From positions 1-64,000 of the forward strand of contig NZ_JAPQER010000007.1 of NCBI RefSeq assembly GCF_026735135.1: a DNA stretch of 64,000 nucleotides, written 5' to 3'. Below are positions 25,667 to 34,196 of this stretch, piece after piece. Below the pieces are notes generated by a model. It was not told the DNA's origin. It did no database searches and saw only the letters and a list, made by a program, of their open reading frames with translations. The stretch is from Clostridium aestuarii (GTDB lineage Bacteria; Bacillota; Clostridia; Clostridiales; Clostridiaceae). The position numbers and the translations under genes are program-made. The number at the start of each line of letters is the position of its first letter. Within the stretch, counting starts at the first letter, position 1.

Positions 25667-25674
25667 ATTAAAAG

Positions 25675-25795
25675 GTTAGTTAAAATTTTCTAATATAAAT
25701 TTACTAATATATGATATACGAGGAATATAATATATGCGGAATTATAAAATAGATAAATCAAATAAAAATGAAATAAAATTTGAGATGAATTAAAA
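25675..25795 (+). pseudogene. Lipoprotein gene copy with internal deletion
   Basis: The first part matches 21228-21314 (promoter-proximal DNA, ATG and first codons). The rest matches 21715-21750 (the last codons). The missing 402 nt lie between two GATAAATCAAA repeats (21304 and 21706 in the intact gene), and one copy of that repeat remains. The deletion is in frame and leaves a 19-codon ORF from 25735. Confidence 0.8.
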
Positions 25796-25804
25796 GTGAT
25801 ATAC

Positions 25805-25926
25805 AGGGAAAGGCTTATAAGTTTTCACTTATAAGCCTCGGGGGAAGATGTTAGTTAAAATGAAAATAAATTCTAACTTAACAGGTATCTATTACAAATT
25901 ATTTCCAGGGAAATAAAAAATATTCA
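25805..25926 (+). repeat. Sigma-associated structured repeat, copy 2
   Basis: Hairpin GGCTTATAAGT/ACTTATAAGCC with loop TTTC, TCGGGGG, a GTTAGTTAAAATGAAAATAA segment, and the hairpin TTATTTCC/GGAAATAA. The second hairpin gains a base pair here compared with copy 1. Confidence 0.75.
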
Positions 25927-26052
25927 GTTTTATTAGTTATAATTGTATGGTAAATTCATCTGATATCTCATCTATATATTTCATAATAATGTGGTTAATG
26001 GTATTATATATACACAAGTTGCTTCATTCATATTAACTTTGGGGGAATATTT

Positions 26053-26412
26053 ATGGTTAAGATAATAAAGAAAATTAGTTACATGTTTATAATGTTATTC
26101 TTAGTAGCGGTTGTTTTTATATTAATGGCTCAAAAGTTCGATTGGTCAGTTGATTTTGCTATTGTACCTTTCTTTCTTATAATTCTTATATTAACTGCAT
26201 CATGTATGCTAATAGTTTCAATATCAGGGATACTTGAAGTTATCAGCAAAGACGGTAAAAAGAGTTTTTGTAAAAAATTTATTAAACAGTGGCTATTGTG
26301 TTTTGTTGCTCTGTATGCAGCAGCATTTTTAAAAAAAGATATAGATATTTTAATAGTTTTGGGTTCATCATTTGCAATTTCAATTTTGAGTTACTATTAT
26401 GCAGCAAAATGA
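26053..26412 (+). CDS. Four-helix membrane protein of unknown function
   Basis: The 119-residue protein has four hydrophobic segments (about 10-27, 36-60, 78-95 and 99-117). GGGGGAA lies before the ATG. Function unknown. Confidence 0.55.
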   Translation: MVKIIKKISYMFIMLFLVAVVFILMAQKFDWSVDFAIVPFFLIILILTASCMLIVSISGILEVISKDGKKSFCKKFIKQWLLCFVALYAAAFLKKDIDILIVLGSSFAISILSYYYAAK

Positions 26413-26422
26413 TTATAGAAAG

Positions 26423-26506
26423 ATGGAAAAATTAGATTTAGCAGAACCGGAAGTTGCATCAGCATTACAAATGGATAATGCAAATGCAAAGGGAACTTAC
26501 TTTTAA
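26423..26506 (+). CDS. Possible 27-residue peptide
   Basis: The frame MEKLDLAEPEVASALQMDNA ends in NAKGTYF just before the terminator. Its composition looks coding, but there is only a poor ribosome binding site (GAAAG). It may be a small peptide gene or the tail of a lost gene. Confidence 0.3.
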   Translation: MEKLDLAEPEVASALQMDNANAKGTYF

Positions 26507-26520
26507 AGTAGTTCCCTTTT
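26488..26520 (+). terminator. Strong intrinsic terminator
   Basis: AAAGGGAACTTAC and its near complement form a long stem ending in CCCTTTT, overlapping the end of the small peptide frame. Confidence 0.75.
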
Positions 26521-26548
26521 ATAAAATGGAGCATAGGTATTGCTGCTA

Positions 26549-27094
26549 TTATTTTAGATATCGATAAAGAGTAGCTCTAGAAACATTTAAAGTTTCACAA
26601 ATGTCTTTTATGGAATTATTCGGATCATTAACTAAAGCTTTTGCCATAGAAATCTTTTTACTATCCATAACTTTAGGTCTTCCACCAACTCTTCCTCTTG
26701 CTCTTGCAGCTTCAAGACCTGCATTTGTTCTTTCTCTTATAATGTCCCGCTCGAATTCAGCAAGGGATGCAAATATATGAAATATTAATTTACCGCCGCT
26801 GGTAGTAGTATCAATCTTTTCTTGAAGGCTTTGAAACCCTATATTTTTTTCACTTAGATCATTTACAACTTCAATTAAATGCTTTAAGGACCTACCAAGT
26901 CTATCAAGTTTCCAAACAACTAATATATCTCCCTCACGTAAATAAGCTAAAGCTTCCTCTAAACCTTTACGTTCAGTTTTAGCTCCACTGGCTATATCTG
27001 TAAAAATCTTTTTACATTCAGCTTTTTCTAAAGCATCCTTTTGTAATTCTAAATTTTGATCTTGAGTAGATACTCTTGCATATCCAATTAACAT
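26549..27094 (-). CDS. Serine recombinase, Tn3-type resolvase/invertase
   Basis: The recombinase (181 residues from the second ATG at 27094, better spaced from GAAGGG than the ATG at 27100) is complete. It has the catalytic Ser in YARVSTQDQ, the WKLDRLGRS arginine motif, the long E-helix region FASLAEFERDIIRERTNAGL, and a C-terminal helix-turn-helix (SIKDICETLNVSRATLYRYL). Such enzymes resolve or invert DNA at paired sites. No transposase lies next to it; a palindrome 190 bp upstream may be a target site. Confidence 0.93.
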   Translation of the reverse strand: MLIGYARVSTQDQNLELQKDALEKAECKKIFTDIASGAKTERKGLEEALAYLREGDILVVWKLDRLGRSLKHLIEVVNDLSEKNIGFQSLQEKIDTTTSGGKLIFHIFASLAEFERDIIRERTNAGLEAARARGRVGGRPKVMDSKKISMAKALVNDPNNSIKDICETLNVSRATLYRYLK

Positions 27095-27100
27095 AAACAT

Positions 27101-27518
27101 ATTTCCCTTCTTTTGTAATTATAGTTATTTAAGCTATATTTTGTATATAAACCATAAAATAGATGAAATTTTATAAATATATAGTCTCATAACTCAATGC
27201 AAGAGTCAACTTATGAGATTATGATTATGAGATAAGTTTTGATACAGTTTTGATGTTATTTTATTAAAATTCACTCAAAACTAAAATAAGTCTCAAAAAC
27301 GAACGTTTTTGAGACGACAATATGGTGTTGGAAATATTCACTTGAATTTTTATAATAATAAGAAAAAAGTGAATTAGGTGAATATATATTATACTCATAA
27401 TTTTTTTAAAATTAGCAATTGATTTATTAATCTTTATTATATTTAAATTTCATTTAGATAACTAAACTTTGTTTCCATTAACCATAAAATATATTGTTTT
27501 ATTAAATTAAATACTGCA
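27101..27518. other. Gene-free stretch upstream of the resolvase
   Basis: AT-rich DNA without an open frame of note. It contains near-repeats of GAGTCAACTTATGAGATTAT type and the perfect palindrome at 27290-27315. It is where a resolvase res site would normally lie. Confidence 0.4.
27290..27315. promoter_or_regulatory. Palindrome, candidate resolvase site
   Basis: GTCTCAAAAACG and CGTTTTTGAGAC are perfect complements separated by AA (26 bp in all). Resolvase and invertase crossover sites are imperfect dyads with a 2-bp centre, which fits in shape. Only one clear copy is seen. Confidence 0.4.
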
Positions 27519-27648
27519 TTATCCCAAATTATTGCATTGTTTTAAACTTGGTTTTAGAGTTTGCTTTGATTTTAAGATCAAAACTAAAATAATTGAAGCT
27601 ATGTCTGCTAAAGGCTGTGCTATTATTAATCCATTTAAAATAAGAATT
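27519..27648 (-). pseudogene. MATE efflux protein, C-terminal remnant
   Basis: Directly after the AraC gene stop, the minus strand reads ILILNGLIIAQPLADIASII then LVLILKSKQTLKPSLK and a stop. NGxxxAQPxAD followed by a hydrophobic helix is the usual end of MATE-family exporters. The other eleven helices are missing. An AraC regulator next to a lost exporter makes functional sense. Confidence 0.65.
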
Positions 27649-28503
27649 TTACTTCTTAATAGGAATCCAAATTTCACACCTGTAATTAGGTGCGGACATA
27701 TCTCCTGCAGGATACACTTCAATATCTGGTGCACACTCATGCTGATATCCTGTAGAAGGCATCCACTCTGTATATATCCTTCTAACAAGGTCATGTAAAG
27801 CTTTAGTCACTGGTCCAACTGATTCAAATGCCGCCCAAGTTAATGCCGGTATAGTTGCTGAAATATATCCTTTTGGAAGTGTATCCTTTATTTCTTCAAC
27901 TGCTATCATATAATTAAATTCATTTTTATATTTATCGAAATCCTTAGATACACCTAGCATCCCAAGCTTACTTGCCCTTGAAGAAATCCAATCATATGAA
28001 CCATCTTCCATGCAATCGTACCAGAATTTTGGCACTTGATTAAAATTTTGTTCATTTACCATAGATATTCTCGTTTGTTTACCTACTACTTTAAAGCTTC
28101 CTTTATTAAAAATCTTATAATTCATATCTTTATCTCCTTTTATTGAAATGTGAAAGGATAGTTTAGGATATGCCTTGAGATTTGCTCCCGACTCGCGCGC
28201 TGCCGAAGGGCTTACTCCATGCATTTTTCTAAAAGCTTTTGTGAATGCTTCAGGCGTTTCATAACCATACTTATAAGCTACATTAATGATTTTTTCACCA
28301 GATATAATATCCTGTGTAGCCAGCGTAAGTCTCCTTCTTCGTATATATTCACCTATTGTAACACCAGTTATAATATGGTACATACGCTGAAAGTGAAACG
28401 TAGATGATAATGCAATTTTTGCCACTTGCTCAATGTCAAGCTTTTCAGTTATGTTAGCCTCTATATATTCTACTGCATTATTCATTGCATTAAGCCAATT
28501 CAT
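27649..28503 (-). CDS. AraC-family regulator with GyrI-like domain
   Basis: From the ATG at 28503 (AAAGGAG upstream) the 284-residue protein has an N-terminal AraC helix-turn-helix pair (about 5-105: LDIEQVAKIALSSTFHFQRM, IGEYIRRRRLTLA, YGYETPEAFTKAFRKMHGVS) and a C-terminal GyrI-like ligand domain (about 125-284, ending NYRCEIWIPIKK). The frame is open 33 nt further upstream, but that start lacks a ribosome binding site. It follows the usual design of drug-sensing activators. The remnant exporter just downstream may have been its target. Confidence 0.92.
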   Translation of the reverse strand: MNWLNAMNNAVEYIEANITEKLDIEQVAKIALSSTFHFQRMYHIITGVTIGEYIRRRRLTLATQDIISGEKIINVAYKYGYETPEAFTKAFRKMHGVSPSAARESGANLKAYPKLSFHISIKGDKDMNYKIFNKGSFKVVGKQTRISMVNEQNFNQVPKFWYDCMEDGSYDWISSRASKLGMLGVSKDFDKYKNEFNYMIAVEEIKDTLPKGYISATIPALTWAAFESVGPVTKALHDLVRRIYTEWMPSTGYQHECAPDIEVYPAGDMSAPNYRCEIWIPIKK

Positions 28504-29017
28504 AAAGCCACTCCTTTCTATTTCTATATTAAACATTTGCTACTGATTTGTCCTGTCTTTAAATGCTATCTGTTGACAGGTTTGAATTATAAGATTTAAT
28601 TAATTTATATTCATTAAGACATAATATCTTCAAATTACATACTAGCAATGCATGTCCAATTATACTATATTAAACCTTATTATCCAAATAAAAACATTAG
28701 TTGATATATGCAAATCTAATACAAACCTCTTGTATTTAATCTATCTGGAAATAAAATTAATAATTTTAAAATAATGTAAAAATCGACATTTTAACAAAAT
28801 TAATTATTAAAATGTGAGAATTTTCACTTAAAACCAAAAACAATATTTAACAAATTATATAAAAAATAGTATAATATAAGTACAATTTACAATTATGAAT
28901 TATTTTATGTAATAAAATCTAAAATAAATACACTTTATAATTTTGCTACAAGCAAAACATTATCAACTATCAATTCTCAATTTTCAACTCTCAATTAAAA
29001 AAGGGGTGGTGTTTGTT
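28504..29017. other. Gene-free stretch between AraC and sigma genes
   Basis: Divergent upstream DNA of the two genes, very AT-rich. A TATAAT-like -10 with following AAGT (AGTATAATATAAGT near 28868) may serve the sigma gene. A run of CAACTATCAATTCTCAATTT type simple repeats lies at 28965-28997. Nothing else is recognisable. Confidence 0.4.
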
Positions 29018-29554
29018 ATGGAAAATATTATAAAAAAGGCAAAAAAAGGAGATACACAGGCAACAGCGTATATTATAAATAAGTATAAATACCTTGTGTT
29101 AAAAAAAGCCGGTCAATACCATATACCAGGATATGAATATGAGGACCTTGTTCAACATGGTTATCTTTCAATTATAAAGGCAATACATATGTACAAGCTT
29201 GGCAGTAACTCCTATAATGGCTATTTTATAAATACAATCAGTACAAACTTTGCAGCTCTTTTAAAAGGAACCATAAAACACTTAAGAGAAATTCCTAATG
29301 AAAACATAATCAACAATAATAAAGAATACGAACTTACTATAGAAGACCAGTTGATAGCTTATGAGGAAATTAAGGAACTTTATGATGCTATGGATAGCCT
29401 ACAGCCAATAGAAAGAGAAATTCTTAATAGATATTATATTAATAATGAAAGCTTCAGAGAAATTGCTTGTGATATAGAGTATAGTTATAATAGAATAACT
29501 TATTTGAGAACCCGAGCAATTAATAAACTTAGGAAAATTATAAAACGGAAGTGA
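29018..29554 (+). CDS. Sigma-70 family RNA polymerase sigma factor
   Basis: From the ATG at 29018 (GGGGTGG upstream) the 178-residue protein has a helical start (MENIIKKAKKGDTQATAYII), region 2 (YEDLVQHGYLSIIKAIHMYK), a divergent linker and region 4 (LQPIEREILNRYYINNESFR, then IEYSYNRITYLRTRAINKL). It is of the small clostridial type found on mobile elements and is loosely like the TcdR/UviA group. The open frame extends 75 nt upstream without a ribosome binding site. A truncated copy lies at 22388. Structured repeats follow both. Its targets are unknown; uviB at 9346 is a possible partner. Confidence 0.88.
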   Translation: MENIIKKAKKGDTQATAYIINKYKYLVLKKAGQYHIPGYEYEDLVQHGYLSIIKAIHMYKLGSNSYNGYFINTISTNFAALLKGTIKHLREIPNENIINNNKEYELTIEDQLIAYEEIKELYDAMDSLQPIEREILNRYYINNESFREIACDIEYSYNRITYLRTRAINKLRKIIKRK

Positions 29555-29574
29555 TTTTTTAAAGTATAAAGTAT

Positions 29575-29700
29575 GGGGAGAGGCTTATAAGTTTTTACTT
29601 ATAAGCCTCGGGGGAAAATGTTAGTTAAAATGAAAAAAGTTTTAACTTAACATGTATCTATTAAAGAGTATTTCCAGAAAAATAAAAAAATATTCAAAAA
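29575..29700 (+). repeat. Sigma-associated structured repeat, copy 3
   Basis: Begins 20 bp after the intact sigma gene. Hairpin GGCTTATAAGT/ACTTATAAGCC with loop TTTT, then TCGGGGGAAAATGTTAGTTA and the AACTTAACATGTATCTATTA segment. Together with the last bases of the sigma gene it is duplicated at 29807-29967. Confidence 0.8.
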
Positions 29701-29838
29701 TTATTGTTTTTTATATTTTTCTTTACAAGTATTTTTAGTATTTTCTAACTCTACTAATGATATTACTAAAATAAGAAGACCAGCAATAAAGTAACCACAA
29801 CGTGAATTATAAAACAGAAGTGATTTTTAAAAGTATAT

Positions 29839-29967
29839 AGGGAGAGGCTTATAAGTTTTCACTTATAAGCCTCGGGGGAAAATGTTAGTTAAATTGAAAA
29901 TAAGCTTTAACTTAACATGTATCTATTAAAGAGTATTTCCAGAAAAATAAAAAAATATTCAAAGATT
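29839..29967 (+). repeat. Sigma-associated structured repeat, copy 4
   Basis: Tandem duplicate of copy 3 with a period of about 270 bp. The upstream 30 bp (AATTATAAAACAGAAGTGAT) repeat the end of the sigma coding region, so the duplication unit included the gene end. Confidence 0.8.
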
Positions 29968-30088
29968 AAAAAAGTTCTAGTTAAAATACAGTGAAATTTT
30001 ATAGCAGTTGATTTTATGAAAAGTTTTATAAATGGAAAATCTATAAGGTGGCTTACTACCTAAGTTAAATTTACTGGGAGTGTTTTAA

Positions 30089-30304
30089 ATGTATAAGCTA
30101 ATTATATTTATTTTGTCTAGTCCAATGTTAGGATTGTTCATATACACATTTTTTAATCCTAAAAAAAGCTTTCTTCTAGGAAGAAAATGGATGTTTGATT
30201 ATGATGTTGATGAAGATGATGTTAGTGATGCAGTAGCTATATATAATAAGATTTTTTCTGTAGTCGGAAGTATAATAATTATTATAGCAATATTACGGAG
30301 TTAG
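30089..30304 (+). CDS. Small membrane protein of unknown function
   Basis: The 71-residue protein has two hydrophobic ends (about 2-22 and 55-70) around an acidic middle (DYDVDEDDVSDAVAIYNKI). GGGAGTG precedes the ATG. A terminator overlaps its end. Function unknown. Confidence 0.6.
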   Translation: MYKLIIFILSSPMLGLFIYTFFNPKKSFLLGRKWMFDYDVDEDDVSDAVAIYNKIFSVVGSIIIIIAILRS

Positions 30305-30324
30305 TACTTATTTGCTAACTCCGT
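30295..30324 (+). terminator. Hairpin terminator
   Basis: A 10-bp perfect stem (ACGGAGTTAG/CTAACTCCGT) with a 10-nt loop spans the stop codon of the preceding gene. The T run is short. Confidence 0.6.
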
Positions 30325-30392
30325 GTATATAAGGTAACTATTGCTTTTTAAAAATTGGAACTAAAATGAACAGTTTTTGTTGTTCAATCTAT

Positions 30393-31145
30393 CTATCTTG
30401 CTTCAACTTTAATTTCCTTAGCTGAATCCCAGTTATATGCTCCAGCAGTTAACTGTATAGTAATTGTTGTAGCACACTTACTAGTAAGAGAATATCCATA
30501 TTTTATGTTTAAAAATTTCATACAATCATTATTACTCCATACCCTTAAATTTCCTGTTATATCATTAAAATCTTTTCTTATAATCTGAATAATTTTCCCC
30601 ACAGGAACTTTATATTCAGGCTGATCAATGATTACTTTATATGTCTTTTCATCTTTTCCTTCTGCTTCAAGAGAGTACTCTATAACTTCAGCACCAGGAA
30701 GTTTTGGTACATGATAAGGGGTAAGTGTCATATTATTATGAATCCTTTTCCAAACCCAATATTGATTACAAGTTACACGAATTAGGCTCTTCTCTTTAAA
30801 AAATACACTACCAAAAATGATCATCTTTTCTGATACATACTGAATAATTTTGTTCCCTCTATATCCTAAGACCTTATACGTCAAAAACCCTCCTGAGCCT
30901 GTATTTTCATATAGTACTAACACATAGCTACCAGTCAAATCCCATTTGTGATTTAGAAATTTCACATCCTTACCAAATTCCTTTGTCTGGTAAATACATT
31001 TATATATCCCAGTTATAAAATCAGGTTCTACAATACGCACAACAACTTCATATTGATCATTATCTTCATAAATCAACAAAAATGTATTTCCATAATTATT
31101 GTCTAATTTAATAGGGTATTTCTTTTTTAAAATGTATTCCTTCAA
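30393..31145 (-). CDS. Hypothetical beta-rich 250-residue protein
   Basis: There is no signal peptide or membrane helix. The sequence alternates short strands (NTFLLIYEDNDQYEVVVRIV, TYKVLGYRGNKIIQYVS) and ends in a region of about 90 residues (KVPVGKIIQIIRKDFNDIT, TTITIQLTAGAYNWDSAKEI). GGAGGTG precedes the start. No family recognised. Confidence 0.6.
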   Translation of the reverse strand: MKEYILKKKYPIKLDNNYGNTFLLIYEDNDQYEVVVRIVEPDFITGIYKCIYQTKEFGKDVKFLNHKWDLTGSYVLVLYENTGSGGFLTYKVLGYRGNKIIQYVSEKMIIFGSVFFKEKSLIRVTCNQYWVWKRIHNNMTLTPYHVPKLPGAEVIEYSLEAEGKDEKTYKVIIDQPEYKVPVGKIIQIIRKDFNDITGNLRVWSNNDCMKFLNIKYGYSLTSKCATTITIQLTAGAYNWDSAKEIKVEAR

Positions 31146-31208
31146 ACAAACACCTCCTTATTGCAACTAATACATACTATGAATTGCTATAAAAAAAGTG
31201 TTTAGATA

Positions 31209-31528
31209 TTATGATATTAAGGTTTCTTGAAGCATGATTGAATTTTCCATGATTTTAGCAATTGCAAAACCATCTTTAATCAGTTCTACAACATGAGAAC
31301 CAATCTTCTCACTGGGATTTTTCCATTGTCGAATAGACTTAACACCACCATGTAATCTGAGAGATACAGGTATGCATAAGAACTTGTTAAGATTCCCAGC
31401 CAAAACTCCAACACCTCCAAACATATACCCAAATATATATTCAGCTTTTGAAAAATTTTCTGATGCCTTTGAAAATAAGTTTGACAAATAACAATAGTTG
31501 CATCCTTTATATAATTTTCGACAACCAT
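31209..31528 (-). pseudogene. Transposase fragment, frameshifted
   Basis: One frame reads VVENYIKDATIVICQTYF, and the next continues SKAEYIFGYMFGGVGVLAGN, then LCIPVSLRLHGGVKSIRQW and IGSHVVELIKDGFAI. The hydrophobic strand, the SLRLHGG turn and the DGFAIAK segment recall the central part of DDE transposases of the IS4/IS5 type in clostridia. Both ends are missing and a frameshift separates the frames. Confidence 0.5.
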
Positions 31529-31704
31529 AATATTTAATAATATTCCAAAAATAGAGTTAATATTATATTTTTTTAAAAAAATCCAATATTTTTAACAAAA
31601 AGTTGATTTATTCTCAAATTGATATTAAAATGTAATTAATCTTAAATATATGATAATAATGTATCATATGTTAAAAATAAAATAATAAGGAGTGTTTATT
31701 AGCT

Positions 31705-33198
31705 GTGAATATTTTTAATACGTATAATGATTCTCATGAATTAAGAACAAGAAGTAAATTTGTAATTATAATTTGGATGATAAGTTTAATATCCCGACTT
31801 GGATTAGATATTATAATATTTAATGTAAAAACTACAACATCGATTACAATGTGTTTGATTGGTTTTTTAAGTTTAATACCGGTTTGGTTATGTTTTAGAT
31901 ATGATAAGTGGGTAAAGTATATTCCGTATGCTTCACTATTTTCTTTACATGTAACGTGTACAAGCATGATATTGATGAATAAAGGAATAGTTACTTTTAT
32001 ATTATTGTTTTACAGCTTATTTTTAATTACTATATATCAACACTACATGAGCATAATTATATCAGTTATAGTTGATTCGCTTTTATTGACATATATTTTA
32101 ATTAATCCTGAAATATATGATAAGATATTTTTTAATGTTCCACATAAGGGAGCTATTTTAATTTATGCATATTTTATATTTATTGGTGTTATTGCAACAG
32201 TAATAATTTCTTTTAATAACAAGTTAGTTTTAAAAATAGAAAATAAAACAGAAGAAGTTGAAAAAGAGCATGAGCATATAATGTTAGTTTTAAATAAAAA
32301 TGCTGATATAAGTAATAAGTTAAATAATATAAATCAAAATGTTTATGGAAATTTGCAAACTAACTCTGAATCATTAAATGAAATAAAAGAAGCTTTTAAT
32401 TCTTTAACTTCTGTTATATCAAATACTGGTAATAAAATACATAGCATGCATGAAGATGCAATGCACGGAATCACAATTACAGAGGATGTTAATGTTAAAA
32501 TTGAAACAGTAATTTATAATTCAGAAAAAGCAGTTAAAAATGTAAATGGCAGTAAAGAAATGTTAGATGTGTTAAAAGGTACATTAGATAAGATTATTGA
32601 AAATATTGATGCGATTATGAATAGTATGAGTGAAATGACAAAACAGCAAGAAATAGTTAGTAATTATATAATTGGTGTAAAAGATATTGCTGATAAAACT
32701 TCATTACTGTCTTTAAATGCATCAATAGAATCCGCTAGAGCTGGGGAAGCAGGAAAAGGTTTTTCGGTAGTTGCAGAGGAGATTAGCAAGTTAGCTTCTA
32801 GTTCTAATGAATTTGCAGAGAAAATTGGCGAGTTGATGAGCAATAATTCAAAGATTATAGGCAAAATTTCTGATGAAATTAAAAATGAAAGAGAATTTAT
32901 TGGGAATAGTAACAAGCAAATGCTTAATGCTATAAAGTCATATGATTCTTTAGTATATAATATGAGTGATACAAGTAAAATGATAAATTCTTTTAAATCT
33001 TCTTTTGATGTTTTAATAAAGCTATTTGAAAGTGTTACAGAAGAGGTAAAGGAAATAACAGATAACTCTGAAAGTAATGTAGCTATTTTAGAAGAAGTAA
33101 ATAGTAATATGGATGTTCAAGTTTATAACACAACTAATATCAAAGAAGAATATAAAAATTTAGATAGTTTAATACAAGATTTAAATGATTTAAATTAG
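31705..33198 (+). CDS. Methyl-accepting chemotaxis protein
   Basis: The 497-residue receptor starts at GTG with AAGGAG upstream. The N-terminus holds about six membrane helices (about residues 20-175) instead of an outside ligand domain. The rest is a cytoplasmic signalling coiled coil with the hairpin tip [20 protein letters not shown] and [17 protein letters not shown]. No HAMP domain is evident. Such receptors sense through the membrane or its redox state. The next gene begins 19 bp later. Confidence 0.92.
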   Translation: MNIFNTYNDSHELRTRSKFVIIIWMISLISRLGLDIIIFNVKTTTSITMCLIGFLSLIPVWLCFRYDKWVKYIPYASLFSLHVTCTSMILMNKGIVTFILLFYSLFLITIYQHYMSIIISVIVDSLLLTYILINPEIYDKIFFNVPHKGAILIYAYFIFIGVIATVIISFNNKLVLKIENKTEEVEKEHEHIMLVLNKNADISNKLNNINQNVYGNLQTNSESLNEIKEAFNSLTSVISNTGNKIHSMHEDAMHGITITEDVNVKIETVIYNSEKAVKNVNGSKEMLDVLKGTLDKIIENIDAIMNSMSEMTKQQEIVSNYIIGVKDIADKTSLLSLNASIESARAGEAGKGFSVVAEEISKLASSSNEFAEKIGELMSNNSKIIGKISDEIKNEREFIGNSNKQMLNAIKSYDSLVYNMSDTSKMINSFKSSFDVLIKLFESVTEEVKEITDNSESNVAILEEVNSNMDVQVYNTTNIKEEYKNLDSLIQDLNDLN

Positions 33199-33217
33199 TA
33201 ATAATGGAGGATATATA

Positions 33218-34039
33218 ATGTTTAGAAAATATATAATGGTAAAAAATATAAAAATTAGTTATCTAGAATTTATAAATAACAATAGCAATAAACTTATAAT
33301 TGTTGGACATGGTGCTTCCATGCAAGCGGATTTTTTAGCTCCCTTTGCAAAGTTGCTAAACAAAAAATATAATGTTATAGTTGTAGATTTACCTGCACAT
33401 GGAAATTCGCAGGGGGAAGTTATACCTACTTTAGAAGGTATTGCAGAATTTCATGAACAATTTGCAAATGCATTAAAAAAAGAAGAAAAGTTACCAGAAG
33501 ATGTGACATTTATAGGATATTCTTTATCAGCTTGCGCTGCTGTGGAAATTGGTTGTAGGAATTACTATAAGAATTTAAAAAGATTAATAATAGTATCTGG
33601 AGCACCAAAGGTAAATGTGGATTTTAATATAATAGAAGATACAAAAATTGATGGTAAATATAATTTATCTGAATTATTTAAAGGATTTTGGACTTCAAGC
33701 ACAAAGGAAGAAACAAAGAACTTTTTAAAAAGCTTTAATAAAATAAGAAAAACAAGTGATGAGTCAGTTATAATTGATTTCAAATCAGTTATAGGTTGGG
33801 ATAGAAGTGAAGATTTAAACTTGGTTAAAGTTCCAAGTTTAACAGTAATAGGTGATCAAGATAACTTAACTTTGGTGGAAGATGCAATCAAGTTAAAAAA
33901 TATACCTAAATCAGAATTAGCGGTATTTAACAATGAAAGTCATGGATTGGTGTATAATAAAACAGAACAAGTAGTAAATGTAATCTTTGATTTTATGTCA
34001 AGATATTGTACAACACCAATTATGTGCAATAGTAAATGA
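33218..34039 (+). CDS. Alpha/beta hydrolase
   Basis: The 273-residue protein has the hydrolase fold: oxyanion strand IIVGHGASMQ, DLPAHGNSQG, nucleophile elbow GYSLSA (Ser near residue 98), acid loop VIGDQDNLT and catalytic His in NESHGLV. GGAGG lies before the ATG. It is co-oriented with the chemoreceptor at a 19-bp gap. Substrate unknown. A strong terminator follows. Confidence 0.9.
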   Translation: MFRKYIMVKNIKISYLEFINNNSNKLIIVGHGASMQADFLAPFAKLLNKKYNVIVVDLPAHGNSQGEVIPTLEGIAEFHEQFANALKKEEKLPEDVTFIGYSLSACAAVEIGCRNYYKNLKRLIIVSGAPKVNVDFNIIEDTKIDGKYNLSELFKGFWTSSTKEETKNFLKSFNKIRKTSDESVIIDFKSVIGWDRSEDLNLVKVPSLTVIGDQDNLTLVEDAIKLKNIPKSELAVFNNESHGLVYNKTEQVVNVIFDFMSRYCTTPIMCNSK

Positions 34040-34114
34040 TTTTATAATAACAGAAAAGTACACTTTATAAACATATTCTTGTAATAATATTGAAAATTAA
34101 ATAAATGAATTTAG

Positions 34115-34153
34115 AAAAAACAATTAAGTTTTGATATAACTTAATTGTTTTTT
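34115..34153 (+). terminator. Bidirectional terminator
   Basis: A 16-bp perfect stem (AAAAAACAATTAAGTT and its complement) with a 7-nt loop and T runs on both strands lies between the hydrolase and the convergent MFS gene. Confidence 0.85.
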
Positions 34154-34196
34154 TTCATTGCACTATGTGTTATACCTATAATAATTATGGTTTCGG

